DNA of 64,000 nt from positions 669,001 through 733,000 of the forward strand of contig NC_012491.1 in assembly GCF_000010165.1 (NCBI RefSeq). Direction: 5' to 3'. The position numbers and the translations under genes are program-made. This document shows, piece by piece, positions 25,094-34,757 of this stretch. Position 1 is the stretch's first letter. Every line of letters starts with the position of its first letter. Under the pieces are notes generated by a model, which did no database searches, was not told the origin of the DNA, and worked only from the letters and a program-made list of their open reading frames with translations. Source of the DNA: Brevibacillus brevis NBRC 100599. Lineage in GTDB: Bacteria > Bacillota > Bacilli > Brevibacillales > Brevibacillaceae.

Positions 25094-26185
25094 TTGATAG
25101 ACAACGGTCATATTAGCGCAAGGCAATTCATGATACTCGTGGCGCTCTTCGGGATTGGTGATGCGATTTTGTACGTACCATCCCTTACTGCTACCGCTGC
25201 CAAACAGGACGCCTGGATCTCCGCCTTCATGGGGTGGGGGGAAGGCTTTCTTTTAACCTACCTGTATGTTTCGCTGAGTATGCGGTATCCGAACAAGTCT
25301 ATCTTTCAGTTCAGCGAGGAAATATTGGGAAAGTGGATGGGGAAAGCGGTGGCTGTTTTGTTCATCACCTACTTCTTCATCGACGCTTCGCTCATGCTGA
25401 TGGAGATTGGCGATTTTGTCACGACGCAGATTATGCAGGAGACCCCCATTGAAATTATTCTTGTCCTTTTTTTGGTGATCATCGTTATGGGGGTCCGCAG
25501 TGGACCAGAAGCCTTTTCTCGAGTGGGTGAGCTGTTGTTTCCGTATTTTCTGTTGCTTTTTTTTGTCTTGATCGCATTTATCTCCCCCCAGATCAAAATA
25601 GAAAATCTGAAGCCTGTGGTTGCGCATGGAATCGCTCCGGTTATCGGGGGGAACTTCCGATACGTGGGTTATTTGCTGGAAACGGTCATTCTGATCGTGA
25701 TGTTTCCCTTGGTACAAAGACCAGCGCGTGCTGCCAAAGCTTATATCTGGGGCATTCTTTTCGCGAATTTTTGCCTGACGATGATTACTTCTGTGGCAAT
25801 CCTAGTTTTAGGCGCCGATATTACTGTGCTACTCGCCTACCCAAGCTACACACTTGCACAAAAAATCAGTATCGGTAATTTTTTGGAGCGAATAGAAGTG
25901 TTGATGGCCGTCATCTGGTTTATCACGCTTTTTGTCAAAATTACTATTTGCTATTATGCGACGAGCTGTGGAATCGCGTATACAATGGGGTTGCGAGATT
26001 ACCGCCAATTGACACTGCCACTGGGGATGATCATGATTGTGGTGGCATTGGCGACGATGCCTAACCGCCCGTATTTTGATACTTTCGTTTCAGAAATTTG
26101 GATGCCTTATTCCTTGACGTACGGTTTGTTCTTGCCCGTTCTCTTGCTGAGTGTAGGGGCCTTAAGAAAAAAACCAGTCTGCTAG
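25094..26185 (+). CDS. Spore germination permease, GerAB family B subunit
   Basis: A membrane protein of about 363 residues with ten predicted helices, of the GerAB endospore-germination permease family. It begins with GHISARQFMILVALFGIGDA, a strong family opening. I place the start at a TTG (25094) two residues before this block; an earlier in-frame TTG at 25010 lies inside the small membrane gene. Family members resemble amino-acid/polyamine transporters and bind the germinant. Its stop codon lies within a strong convergent terminator. Confidence 0.9.
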   Translation: MIDNGHISARQFMILVALFGIGDAILYVPSLTATAAKQDAWISAFMGWGEGFLLTYLYVSLSMRYPNKSIFQFSEEILGKWMGKAVAVLFITYFFIDASLMLMEIGDFVTTQIMQETPIEIILVLFLVIIVMGVRSGPEAFSRVGELLFPYFLLLFFVLIAFISPQIKIENLKPVVAHGIAPVIGGNFRYVGYLLETVILIVMFPLVQRPARAAKAYIWGILFANFCLTMITSVAILVLGADITVLLAYPSYTLAQKISIGNFLERIEVLMAVIWFITLFVKITICYYATSCGIAYTMGLRDYRQLTLPLGMIMIVVALATMPNRPYFDTFVSEIWMPYSLTYGLFLPVLLLSVGALRKKPVC

Positions 26186-26211
26186 CACTGTGAGCTGCAG
26201 ACTGGTTTTTT
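26167..26211. terminator. Bidirectional terminator between gerB-type gene and IMPDH-type gene
   Basis: A long perfect inverted repeat: AACCAGTCTGC and GCAGACTGGTT are flanked by A7 on the left and T6 on the right, with a loop of 14 bases. The left arm is inside the last codons of the plus-strand gene. It can end transcripts from both sides. Confidence 0.93.
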
Positions 26212-26231
26212 GTGATTACGCGCCGATTGTA

Positions 26232-27731
26232 TTACTCAGCAGCCATGCTGCTTTCTTTCAAGATAACGTCATGTGCGCCGCCTTCTACCAAGCTGGTAGC
26301 AGAGATGACGGTGATTCGCGCTTTTTGCTGAAGCTCTGAGATGGAGAGCGACCCGCAATTGCACATGGTCGATTTGATTTTGCTCAAGGTACGGTCTATG
26401 TTCTCGCGCAGGCTTCCTGCGTATGGTACGTAGGAGTCTACGCCTTCTTCAAAGACGAGACTGCTTTTGCCGCCAGTGTCATAGCGTTGCCAGTTGCGAG
26501 CGCGGTTGGAGCCTTCTCCCCAGTATTCTTTCACGAAGTTGTTGCCGATCTTCACTTTTTTGGTCGGGCTTTCGTCGAAGCGAGCGAAGTAACGTCCCAG
26601 CATGACAAAGTCTGCACCCATAGCCAAAGCCAGTGTCACGTGGTAGTCGTGTACGATTCCGCCGTCGGAGCAGAGCGGAACGTAAATGCCTGTTTCCTTG
26701 AAGTACTCGTCGCGAGCTGCTGCCACTTCAATGAGGGAAGAGGCTTGACCGCGTCCGATTCCTTTTTGCTCACGGGTGATGCAGATGGAACCGCCGCCGA
26801 TCCCTACTTTAATGAAATCTGCGCCCGATTCCACGAGATAGCGGAAGCCTTCCTTATCGACGACGTTACCTGCACCGATCGGAACATTGAAGTTTTCTTT
26901 TACAAATTGAACCGTCTCGCGCTGCCATTCGCTGAAGCCATCGGAGGAGTCGATGACCAGGATATCAACGCCTGCTTCCACCAACGCAGGAACGCGCTCC
27001 TTGTAGTCCTTTGTATTGATACCGGCACCAACGATATAGCTCTTGTTCGCGTCCAAAAGGGACAGCGGATTGTTTTTGCGGGAATCGTAGTCCTTGCGGA
27101 AAACGAGGAAGTCGAGATTTTGATTTTCATCTACGATTGGCAAGCAGTTGAGCTTGTGCTCCCAGATCAGGTCGTTGGCTTCGGAGAGCGTGATGCCGGA
27201 TTTGCCATAGATCAGCTTCGAGAATGGTGTCATGATGTCGCTGACGAGTTTGTCCTGAGAGTCGCGACTGATGCGATAATCGCGACCGGTTACGATTCCG
27301 AGCAGCTTGCCTTTTGCCGTACCATCTTCCGTAATGGCAACGGTGGAGTGGCCTGTCGCCTCTTTCAATTCCAAAATGTCTTTCAGCGTATGGCTTGGCG
27401 TCAGATTGGAACGGCTCACGACGAAACCAGCCTTGTAGCCTTTTGCTTTGCGAACCATGGTTGCTTGGCTCTCGATGGACTGGGAGCCAAAAATAAACGA
27501 AATACCGCCACATCTAGCCAATGCGACCGCCATATGATGGTCGGAAACTGCTTGCATGACTGCTGATGAGAACGGTATGTTTAGTGAGATGGCAGGCTTT
27601 TCACCTTTTTTATACTTGGTAATCGGAGTGGATAAGTCCACATTGTTCGGTGTGCATTCTTTTGTGGTGAGATTTGGCAACAGCAAAAACTCATTAAACG
27701 TCCGAGATGGTTCTGTGTAATAAAAAGCCAC
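26232..27731 (-). CDS. guaB: IMP dehydrogenase
   Basis: A 499-residue IMPDH converting IMP to XMP, the committed step of GMP synthesis. Two CBS domains (around residues 110-230, with [20 protein letters not shown] and [18 protein letters not shown]) interrupt the TIM barrel. The catalytic loop reads [18 protein letters not shown], with Cys317; the usual bacterial wording is GPGSICTTR. A flap-type segment, [14 protein letters not shown], is present. The divergent loop suggests that this is not the standard housekeeping guaB but the second subfamily found in some Firmicutes. The symbol is given for the reaction; a second copy may exist elsewhere. It faces the ger operon. Confidence 0.88.
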   Translation of the reverse strand: MAFYYTEPSRTFNEFLLLPNLTTKECTPNNVDLSTPITKYKKGEKPAISLNIPFSSAVMQAVSDHHMAVALARCGGISFIFGSQSIESQATMVRKAKGYKAGFVVSRSNLTPSHTLKDILELKEATGHSTVAITEDGTAKGKLLGIVTGRDYRISRDSQDKLVSDIMTPFSKLIYGKSGITLSEANDLIWEHKLNCLPIVDENQNLDFLVFRKDYDSRKNNPLSLLDANKSYIVGAGINTKDYKERVPALVEAGVDILVIDSSDGFSEWQRETVQFVKENFNVPIGAGNVVDKEGFRYLVESGADFIKVGIGGGSICITREQKGIGRGQASSLIEVAAARDEYFKETGIYVPLCSDGGIVHDYHVTLALAMGADFVMLGRYFARFDESPTKKVKIGNNFVKEYWGEGSNRARNWQRYDTGGKSSLVFEEGVDSYVPYAGSLRENIDRTLSKIKSTMCNCGSLSISELQQKARITVISATSLVEGGAHDVILKESSMAAE

Positions 27732-27958
27732 GATTCTCTCCTCCTAGGTGAAATTGATTTTTGAACTGCTTCTTTAATAGAGAAATTTTTACCATGTTAA
27801 CCGTGAAGTACGACAACGTCAATAGGGAATCGTTAGAAGGAGTGATTTCTTTCCTGAAATTGCGAACAGGTCATGAACACGTGTGTATGAGAAGCTCGGA
27901 TTTGTCACGGTATCTTTCTCCTTTAGAATAGAAACAGAGAGGACAAGTGTCCCCTCTA

Positions 27959-29374
27959 TCAACTTAATCGGCCTTTGAATTCAATGGGTACGATCATCGT
28001 AAAGCAAGGTCCATCTGCATCGTTGCGGGCATCGATCGTCCCTTTATGTGCTTCCAAGACAGCACGGGCAATCGCGAGTCCGAGCCCATGCTTGCCGGAC
28101 TTTCCTTTGCGGAAACGCTGGAACAAATGCGGCAGTAGCGCTTCCTCAATGGGGGGACCATCATTGGAAATCGTGACGACGACGCTTTTGCCCGCTTGTC
28201 TCCCTGAGATCGTAAGTCGGCTGTTGGCGTAGCGCAGTTGATTCTCCATGATATTGACGAATGCAGTGCTCAATTGCTCGCCGTCTCCCTCCACGATCAA
28301 GTCGTCTGCCAGATTTAACTCCCACTCGATTTGCGGATTGAGCACGGAGAGCCGCTGTTTTAACAGGTGCATCATCTCTGACAGGTCGACACGGTCGACT
28401 TGCATCATTTGAGAGACAGACTCGATCTTCGTGATATACAAGAGCTGACCGACGACCTTTTCGAGGCGCTTGCTCTCCTCCATGATGATGGAAAGCCCTT
28501 TTTCAGCCTGGGGACCCTGGAAGACGCCTTCTATGAGTCCTTGCGTGTATCCTTGAATCGCCATGATCGGTGTTTTGAGCTCATGGGAAATATTTTGGAC
28601 AAAATGCTGCTGCGACTCGTCGTATTCCTTCAGTTGGTTTTTCATCATATCGAATGAGCGGGCGAGCTGCCCGATCTCATCCCCGCGATCCATCGCTAGC
28701 GGGATATCGAACTGACGACGAGCGATCTTTTTGCACAGCTCTTCAAGGGTGCGGAGCGGTCTGCTCAAATACCCGCTAAACCACACGGCCAAAAGCCAGC
28801 TTACGAGCAGCAGCAGACCAAAAACGAGTAAAAACTGACGAGTCAAAATCGAATTGATCTGGTTGAGCTCCTGTTCCTTGGAGAACAACACCATGTAGTA
28901 AGGGAAGCCGTGGTAGTCCATTTTTTTGCTGACGAACAAATAGCTCTCGTCTCCACGGTCCAGTGAACCATGCTGCAGCTTTTGACTTGGGTATGTGGCT
29001 GCTTTTAGGAACAGCTCCTTGGAATCCTCATACGGTATGCGGCCGTTGCTATTGCTTCGGCTGCCCAGCTCTTGACCGTTCTCGGCATAGACAATCATAT
29101 CAAAGGAGTACTCATAGCGTTGGAGCAAGAGCTGTAAAAAGTATGGGGCAGCAGCCGGAACAGGCAGGAGCTCATTATGCTCATTGAAGGAGATATGCTG
29201 AGATAATGTGTAAAACTCTTCTTCCAAGAGCGAGTAAGTGTTGGATACCAGATACTGTTTGACAGCCAGTGGATACCCGATGCCAAGGCCAACCCCGAGG
29301 ACGCTTGTCAGGATCATGAACAAAATGAGGATTTGCCTGGAAATCGGCAGGTTTTTCAGCCGGAATTTGCTCAT
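27959..29374 (-). CDS. HAMP-type sensor histidine kinase
   Basis: A 471-residue kinase: first membrane helix at residues ~12-32, an extracytoplasmic sensor of ~130 residues, a second helix (FLLVFGLLLLVSWLLAVWF) near 185, HAMP (RPLRTLEELCKKIARRQFDI), HisKA with ISHELKTPIMAIQGYTQG, and a C-terminal ATPase domain ending RKGKSGKHGLGLAIAR. The phosphorylated His lies in SHELKTP. Its ATG overlaps the TGA of the regulator in ATGA, so the pair is co-translated. The signal is unknown. Its 3' side is 227 bases from the IMPDH-type gene; I see no gene in that gap. Confidence 0.93.
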   Translation of the reverse strand: MSKFRLKNLPISRQILILFMILTSVLGVGLGIGYPLAVKQYLVSNTYSLLEEEFYTLSQHISFNEHNELLPVPAAAPYFLQLLLQRYEYSFDMIVYAENGQELGSRSNSNGRIPYEDSKELFLKAATYPSQKLQHGSLDRGDESYLFVSKKMDYHGFPYYMVLFSKEQELNQINSILTRQFLLVFGLLLLVSWLLAVWFSGYLSRPLRTLEELCKKIARRQFDIPLAMDRGDEIGQLARSFDMMKNQLKEYDESQQHFVQNISHELKTPIMAIQGYTQGLIEGVFQGPQAEKGLSIIMEESKRLEKVVGQLLYITKIESVSQMMQVDRVDLSEMMHLLKQRLSVLNPQIEWELNLADDLIVEGDGEQLSTAFVNIMENQLRYANSRLTISGRQAGKSVVVTISNDGPPIEEALLPHLFQRFRKGKSGKHGLGLAIARAVLEAHKGTIDARNDADGPCFTMIVPIEFKGRLS

Positions 29375-30072
29375 ATACGCGTCATTCGGTAGCCGAAGCC
29401 ATAGACCGTCTCCAATGGAAACTTGGGCATTTTTTTGCGGATGCGCTTCACCAAGTCATCGACAGCTCTATCTGAGCCGATGTAGTCTTCCCCCCAGATG
29501 GAGGTTAGAATCTGCTCACGATTCAAGGCCAGACCTTGATTGTGCAAAAGGTAGACAATGAGTTCGAATTCTTTGGTGGTTAAATCAATAAGCTCGTCGC
29601 CTTCTTTTACTTGTCTGCCTTTTTCTGAGATGATATAAGGATCGATCGTTACCCAATCTTGGAAAGTCTGGGTAGAGGAAGCAGCGGCACCAGGCTTCTC
29701 ATAGGTGCGCTGGAGCAGCTTCTTCGCACGGATGACCAGTTCCCGAGGGAGAAATGGCTTCGCCAAGTAGTCGTCGCTGCCTAGTTCCAGTCCGATGATT
29801 TTATCGACATCCTGATCACGAGCGGAGATGAAGATGATGGGGACATTCGACTTTTCGCGGATAAGACGCAAAAGCTCATAGCCGTCGATGTCGGGCATCA
29901 TGATGTCCAAAATCCACAAATGTGGTTGTGTTTCTTCATCAAGTAACGGCAAGACGTCCTTGCCGCTAGAAAACGCTTTCACTTGCAATCCGGCATTTTG
30001 CAAATACGATTGTAGCAAGTCCAACAGGTTCGTTTCATCGTCCACCAGATAGACGAGGTAGGGGGTATTCAT
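29371..30072 (-). CDS. OmpR/PhoB-type response regulator
   Basis: A 233-residue regulator with receiver domain (VDDETNLLDLLQSYLQ, phospho-acceptor Asp in LWILDIMMPDIDG, Lys in LAKPFLPRELV) and winged-helix output (TTKEFELIVYLLHNQG, SDRAVDDLVKRIRKK). It is the first gene of the pair with the HAMP kinase and is read away from yerB. No target site is apparent in the shared intergenic region besides its own promoter. Confidence 0.94.
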   Translation of the reverse strand: MNTPYLVYLVDDETNLLDLLQSYLQNAGLQVKAFSSGKDVLPLLDEETQPHLWILDIMMPDIDGYELLRLIREKSNVPIIFISARDQDVDKIIGLELGSDDYLAKPFLPRELVIRAKKLLQRTYEKPGAAASSTQTFQDWVTIDPYIISEKGRQVKEGDELIDLTTKEFELIVYLLHNQGLALNREQILTSIWGEDYIGSDRAVDDLVKRIRKKMPKFPLETVYGFGYRMTRI

Positions 30073-30109
30073 AGATTTCGGCCTCGCTTTGCATCTGTTT
30101 TATATCCGT

Positions 30110-30118
30110 ATTGTAGCA
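30110..30118 (-). promoter_or_regulatory. Extended -10 promoter for the two-component pair
   Basis: On the minus strand TGCTACAAT forms an extended -10 (TG-N-TACAAT) 40 bases before the regulator ATG. A -35 is not clear, which is common with extended -10 elements. Confidence 0.6.
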
Positions 30119-30252
30119 TAGCCCAAAACCAGATGTGTGGCACGGACGTATGAGAATCGTGGAAAACGTGTGGAAGCAGGATTCCCCTCTATCCTTCTGG
30201 AAAAAGAAACAGGGAAAAAAAGACAACGAGAGATGGAAAGGAGCGATTCATT

Positions 30253-31308
30253 ATGAAACGAACAGTCAAATCGTCTCTCATGGTACTAGCCTTCATGCTC
30301 TTAACGACGGCTTGCGGTCAAAAGCCAGTGGACACCCAACCTAGTCCGCAGGTACCTGATCCGCTTGTGCAAACGCCACCGGAAACGAATCAGCCCATCG
30401 AATATGCGTATAAGGCACCGATGACAGGAATTGGAAGTCAAGAAAACCTGGGGAGCAAACGCCCGATCATGGTGATGATCAACAACGCTCCGCCAGCACG
30501 GCCACAAACAGGCATCAACAAAGCGGACATGATTTATGAGGTATTGTCAGAAGGGGAAATGACCCGTTTTCTTGCGATATTCCAAAGCCAAAAGCCGGAA
30601 GTAATTGGACCTGTCCGCAGTATCCGCCCTTATTTTATCCAGATCGGGACTGGTTTTGATGCAGTCCTCGTCCACGCGGGAGGCAGTCCAGATGCGCTGG
30701 AAACCTTGGCGCGAAAAGACCTCAGTCATCTGGATGAAATCCCGAACGGTAAATACTTTTGGCGCGAAAAATTCCGCAAAATGCCACATAACCTGTACAC
30801 CAAGCCAGAGCTTTTGGAAAAAGCGATGCAGGATAAAGGGATGCGTCAAACGGCAGAGGTGCCTCGCTTCACGTTCCTGCCGGAGGATACCGAGATCAAG
30901 GAAGGCGAGCCTGCTACACAGGTAGATTTGACGTTCCACTCATTGAATAAAGCGGCTTTTACATATGATGCTGAGCAAAAGAAATACATGCGCTTTACGG
31001 CCGGCAAGCCACATTTGGACTTGAGCGACAAGAAACAGTTGTCCACGACCAATCTATTGGTCATCTCTGCCAAACACCGCGTGCTGGATAAAGAAGGGCG
31101 TCTATCGGTCGATGTAATCGGTCCGGGGGACGGTTATTTGTTCCAGCAAGGAAAAGCGCGCAAGATCAAATGGAAGCGCAGCAATGGTGTCATCCGTGCC
31201 TATGAGGACGCGGCTTTGACGCAAGAAGCACCACTTTTACCTGGAAATACCTGGATTTCTATATTGCCGAACTCACCGGGTCTGTCGAAGTCCCTCAAGT
31301 TCCAGTAA
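30253..31308 (+). CDS. yerB: DUF3048 lipoprotein, YerB family
   Basis: A 351-residue lipoprotein: MKRTVKSSLMVLAFMLLTTACG has a lipobox ending TTAC. The mature part has the two-domain pattern of the YerB family (MVMINNAPPARPQTGINKAD, VIGPVRSIRPYFIQIGTGFD, LPGNTWISILP). AAGGAGCG stands before the ATG. The function is unknown in general. It is followed within 120 bases by yerC and then pcrB, the same order as in Bacillus subtilis, which supports the name. Confidence 0.92.
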   Translation: MKRTVKSSLMVLAFMLLTTACGQKPVDTQPSPQVPDPLVQTPPETNQPIEYAYKAPMTGIGSQENLGSKRPIMVMINNAPPARPQTGINKADMIYEVLSEGEMTRFLAIFQSQKPEVIGPVRSIRPYFIQIGTGFDAVLVHAGGSPDALETLARKDLSHLDEIPNGKYFWREKFRKMPHNLYTKPELLEKAMQDKGMRQTAEVPRFTFLPEDTEIKEGEPATQVDLTFHSLNKAAFTYDAEQKKYMRFTAGKPHLDLSDKKQLSTTNLLVISAKHRVLDKEGRLSVDVIGPGDGYLFQQGKARKIKWKRSNGVIRAYEDAALTQEAPLLPGNTWISILPNSPGLSKSLKFQ

Positions 31309-31426
31309 GGATTAGGGGTTGCGGATGAAGGCGGTTTCTTCTAAGATAATTGGTGAAGCTTTAGTGCTTAAAAATTGTACAGTGAGAAATCGCTCGATAG
31401 ACGGATATATAACAGAGGTGACAGAC

Positions 31427-31717
31427 ATGCAATTGGAAAAATTAAAAGGAAAAGGGCTCGAACAGTTGTTTGAAGCTGTTCTTTCCCTGGAAACGATGGA
31501 AGAGTGCTATCAATTTTTTGACGATCTGTGCACAGTGAACGAAATGCAGTCACTCGCACAGCGCCTGGAAGTGGCGAGAATGCTCCGCAAAGGCTTTACT
31601 TACAATCAGATTGAAGCAGAGACCGGGGCAAGTACGGCGACGATTTCCCGCGTCAAACGCTGTTTGAACTATGGAAATGACGGATACCAGATGGCACTTG
31701 AGCGGATTGGAAAATAG
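31427..31717 (+). CDS. yerC: TrpR-like regulator, YerC/YecD family
   Basis: A 97-residue DNA-binding protein. The ATG at 31427 has GAGGTGA five bases ahead and matches the family length, whereas a frame open from 31319 would add an unlikely leader. A helix-turn-helix is plain in RKGFTYNQIEAETGASTATISRVKR, the TrpR-like arrangement. Its targets are unknown. The gene is 17 bases from pcrB. Confidence 0.92.
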   Translation: MQLEKLKGKGLEQLFEAVLSLETMEECYQFFDDLCTVNEMQSLAQRLEVARMLRKGFTYNQIEAETGASTATISRVKRCLNYGNDGYQMALERIGK

Positions 31718-31734
31718 CTAGGAGGCAGGCAACG

Positions 31735-32430
31735 TTGATTGACTATCGTGGCTGGCGCCATACATTTAAACTAGACCCGGATAAAACAATCGATGACGAG
31801 GCCTTGGAGGCGATTTGCGAGTCCGGAACAGATGCGATCATTGTGGGCGGCACGTACGGTGTGACCTATGACAATACACTCGAATTGATGTCGCGACTGC
31901 GTCGTTACGCAGTACCGGCTGTCCTGGAGATTTCCTCGCTGGATGCAGTTGTGCCGGGATTTGATTCGTACTTAATCCCGCTCGTCTTGAACGCTGGCGA
32001 TCCAGACTGGATTTTTGCTCCGCATGTATCGGGGCTTCAAGCGTTTGGTGCTTATATTCATTGGGATGAGATCATTACAGAAGGATATATCATCGCCAAT
32101 CCAGAAGCGGGCGTAGCACAGCTGACAAAAGCACGGCCGATTGCGGATGCCACGCAGGCCAAAGCGTACGCGCAGGTAGCGACGAACATTTGTCGTTTGC
32201 CGATTGTCTACATGGAGTACAGCGGTACATACGGCGATCCGACAATCGTAAAGGCTGCCAAGACAGGCGCGGGCGAAGCCCACCTCTTTTATGGCGGCGG
32301 GATTCGTAACCCGGAGCAAGCGGCAGAAATGGCTGCGATTGCTGATACGGTTGTTGTAGGGAATGTCATTTATGATGATCTCGATGCTGCGCTCGCTACT
32401 GTGAAGGCTGTAAAAGGAACCCAATACTAA
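31735..32430 (+). CDS. pcrB: Heptaprenylglyceryl phosphate synthase
   Basis: A 231-residue TIM-barrel prenyltransferase that joins glycerol-1-phosphate and heptaprenyl diphosphate. Family motifs are present: HTFKLDPDKTID, IIVGGTYGVTYDNTLELMSR, PIVYMEYSGTYGDP and FYGGGIRNPEQA. It starts at a TTG with AGGAGGC eight bases ahead. In Bacillus the next gene is pcrA; here a terminator and a 16-kb block intervene. Confidence 0.94.
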   Translation: MIDYRGWRHTFKLDPDKTIDDEALEAICESGTDAIIVGGTYGVTYDNTLELMSRLRRYAVPAVLEISSLDAVVPGFDSYLIPLVLNAGDPDWIFAPHVSGLQAFGAYIHWDEIITEGYIIANPEAGVAQLTKARPIADATQAKAYAQVATNICRLPIVYMEYSGTYGDPTIVKAAKTGAGEAHLFYGGGIRNPEQAAEMAAIADTVVVGNVIYDDLDAALATVKAVKGTQY

Positions 32431-32437
32431 AAAAAGA

Positions 32438-32490
32438 CCACCACTCCCATGAGCTGTTACAGTCTCGTTGGGAGTGGTGGTTTTATTTTT
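32438..32490. terminator. Strong terminator after pcrB, usable from both sides
   Basis: CCACCACTCCCA (32438-32449) pairs perfectly with TGGGAGTGGTGG (32469-32480), flanked by A-rich and T-rich runs. It separates pcrB from the convergent anti-sigma gene. Confidence 0.93.
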
Positions 32491-32493
32491 GCG

Positions 32494-34203
32494 CTAGTTC
32501 TTCAGTGGAAGTGCTACGCTCCAATCCATATCTTTTGCTTTGTTCACTTGTTCCTCGATCGTAAGCGTCAGCTCTTTCGGGATAACGTCCATCTCATCTA
32601 CGAGTGTACCTTTCATGATAAAATTTCCTTTTTCATCTTTTGTTGTGGAGCCCATGAAATTAAAATCGTATTCTTTTCCCTTGTCATCAGCACCCTGCCA
32701 GGAGTCTAAAAAGATCACACCCGGTGCCAAAGTTGCCTCTAGCTGTAATGTATTACGCAGCCTTTTGATTTTTTCAGAAGTGATTGGGTTTGTTTTCGTT
32801 ATCTCTTCTGAAGCAAAGTTTGAGAAGGTTAGTGTGCTTCCTTCATGCTTTATCGTTACAGGAGTGGTTTTTAGTGTCTCAATGGACAGCTTTTGCTTAA
32901 AATTCGAAGGAACCTGATCGTAATTATCACCGACTCTAAAGGTTAGATTTTTATCCGTTGGCAAGGAATGAAAGCTGATGAAGTGAATATTTTTGTCATC
33001 GGTTGCACGAACGAAATATTCTCTGCTTACATTTTTGAAAAATGGATTCGGATCTTCCCCAAATTCACTCACTAGGTCCAGAGTGCTCCAAGCTGCGAGT
33101 ACAGCCCCCTTGTCGTCCACTACTTCATAAGTTAAGGATGGGGAACTACCGCTTCCTTCCGTATTCTCGATAACGAATTCAGTTTGGCCAGGTGTCACCA
33201 TCACTTGCTTTAGATTAATCACTTCGCCATTGGGAGCGGTAAAATGCTCGTTAATGGGAACAATTCTCGTTTCCTTTTTGGCTTTGGAAATATCAACAGG
33301 GATGGTTACGCTCCAATTTCCGTCAACTTTGTCCAGCTTCTTGATGCGAAGCTCGATGTTTAGTTTGTCAGGAATCTTGCTGACATCTGTAAAATATCGG
33401 CTAATCGGTCGGCTGACCATCAAGTACTCCTCTTTTTCGCCGATGCTTTCCTTCTTGTTATATTTAAGATGGTACTTATCAATTGTTTCAAGAACGTTTC
33501 CGTCCTCGTCTGTGATTTTTATTTCATAGGTTTCGTTCAGTTTATCTTCATCCCCCACTGGAAAATTCCGGAACAACTTTTCAAGCTGCTTGCCATTCTT
33601 ATCCTTGAAGCCGAAAATAATCCGGACATCCCTCGTATCTGCCATAACTTCTTTTACTTCCAGCGTCATTCCGTTGTCGACGGCTTTCAAATCAAGCTTC
33701 TTGTTATATCCTCTTTCAAGTCCACGCTGGATGAGGGCGTCCTCGGGCGCTTCTGCTGCAAACAAGCTACTCTCTGTCTGCTGCGGATCTGATTTTATGG
33801 TAGAGGCATACAAGTTATTTACATAAGTCGCAAAGGATGGTGAAGTCAGTGTTCCAAAATAGACTACTGCTGCCATTCCTGCTACGGCGATGGTTGCTTT
33901 TTTCACGATATCCAGGCTCCTTTTTTTCCAATCGATTTTCTTCTGTATCTTTTGTCTTTCTGATCGTTTCAGGACGTGAATGGGGTAAGGGGGGAGATTC
34001 GCCATAATGTCATGGATGACAGCATCGGATGGCTCATCTGTCGCTAGTGATTCTTCCAGGTCTTCCAGCTCGTCCAGCTCCTGCTTCAACTTCATCTGGC
34101 AATGACGGCACTCTTCCAAATGGGCTGCTATGACCTCGGCTTCCTCTGGCTCAAGAAGGTCGTATAGATACAAAGCAATTTGTCCTTTATCTAAACATTT
34201 CAT
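32494..34203 (-). CDS. Transmembrane anti-sigma factor with DUF4179-type domain
   Basis: A 569-residue protein. Residues ~20-45 hold the zinc anti-sigma motif: HLEECRHC, with an earlier His/Cys-rich stretch. One membrane helix follows near residue 100 (ATIAVAGMAAVVYFGT), then a ~450-residue extracytoplasmic part rich in beta strands and beginning with FATYVNNLYASTIKSD, as in DUF4179 proteins. It overlaps the ECF sigma gene by four bases. It should hold the sigma factor at the membrane until a surface signal triggers release. The very large outer domain may be the sensor. Confidence 0.88.
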   Translation of the reverse strand: MKCLDKGQIALYLYDLLEPEEAEVIAAHLEECRHCQMKLKQELDELEDLEESLATDEPSDAVIHDIMANLPPYPIHVLKRSERQKIQKKIDWKKRSLDIVKKATIAVAGMAAVVYFGTLTSPSFATYVNNLYASTIKSDPQQTESSLFAAEAPEDALIQRGLERGYNKKLDLKAVDNGMTLEVKEVMADTRDVRIIFGFKDKNGKQLEKLFRNFPVGDEDKLNETYEIKITDEDGNVLETIDKYHLKYNKKESIGEKEEYLMVSRPISRYFTDVSKIPDKLNIELRIKKLDKVDGNWSVTIPVDISKAKKETRIVPINEHFTAPNGEVINLKQVMVTPGQTEFVIENTEGSGSSPSLTYEVVDDKGAVLAAWSTLDLVSEFGEDPNPFFKNVSREYFVRATDDKNIHFISFHSLPTDKNLTFRVGDNYDQVPSNFKQKLSIETLKTTPVTIKHEGSTLTFSNFASEEITKTNPITSEKIKRLRNTLQLEATLAPGVIFLDSWQGADDKGKEYDFNFMGSTTKDEKGNFIMKGTLVDEMDVIPKELTLTIEEQVNKAKDMDWSVALPLKN

Positions 34204-34757
34204 AGATGAAAGTCCCCCCCTTGCCCTGCATGTCCGATAGCTTCCCTTAGCTTGTCTTTTCCACGAGACAGGCGCGTCCGCACAGTACTCGATGGAATCG
34301 ACAGTCGATGGCTGATTTCCTCACAACTCAATGATTCGAAGTAGCGCATTTCGAGGACGATCCGATACTTTTCTTCGACGGACATCATCCTTTGACGCAA
34401 CAAGCGCTGCCCCTCCTTATTCAAAAAGGCAACCTCCGGCGTGTGGCTATCCACTGGCTCTATTTCTTCATTCGAGCTGAGCGTAAGCTTGCGTTTACGT
34501 TTACGCAGCTCGTCCAGACAATGGTTGGCAGCAATCCGGTACAACCATGCAGAAAAATCGTAGTTTGCCTTATATTCTGGTAAATGGTAGTACGTCTTAA
34601 TGAAAATTTCCTGCACGATATCCTGTGCATCCGGTGTATGTCCCAACATCTTGCGAAGAATGGAACTTACTTTTCCGTGGTATCTGGCAATGATCTCGGA
34701 GTAGGCGTCTTTGTTCCCTTGCAAGACCCGCCCGATGATCACTCGATCTTCCTCCAT
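34200..34757 (-). CDS. ECF sigma factor
   Basis: A 185-residue factor starting MEEDRVIIGRVLQGNKDAYS. The ATG at 34757 has GGGGGAG before it; a frame open to 34913 would add 52 unlikely residues. Region 2 (YHGKVSSILRKMLGHTPDAQDIVQEIFIKTYYHL, FSAWLYRIAANHCLDELRKR) and region 4 (EKYRIVLEMRYFESLSCEEI, SIPSSTVRTRLSRGKDKLRE) are complete. It is co-transcribed with the anti-sigma gene. It is read divergently from the 18-codon peptide gene, so it might control that system, but no recognisable ECF promoter is seen in the gap. Confidence 0.93.
   Translation of the reverse strand: MEEDRVIIGRVLQGNKDAYSEIIARYHGKVSSILRKMLGHTPDAQDIVQEIFIKTYYHLPEYKANYDFSAWLYRIAANHCLDELRKRKRKLTLSSNEEIEPVDSHTPEVAFLNKEGQRLLRQRMMSVEEKYRIVLEMRYFESLSCEEISHRLSIPSSTVRTRLSRGKDKLREAIGHAGQGGDFHL

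Noticed and set aside
26487-27566. 359-codon plus-strand frame opposite the IMPDH gene
   Set aside because: Antisense shadow of a recognised enzyme gene.
27906-27940. CTGTTTCTATTCTAAAGG resembling the tail-module motif, behind the kinase gene
   Set aside because: Only part matches, it lies downstream of a gene and is remote from the tail module.
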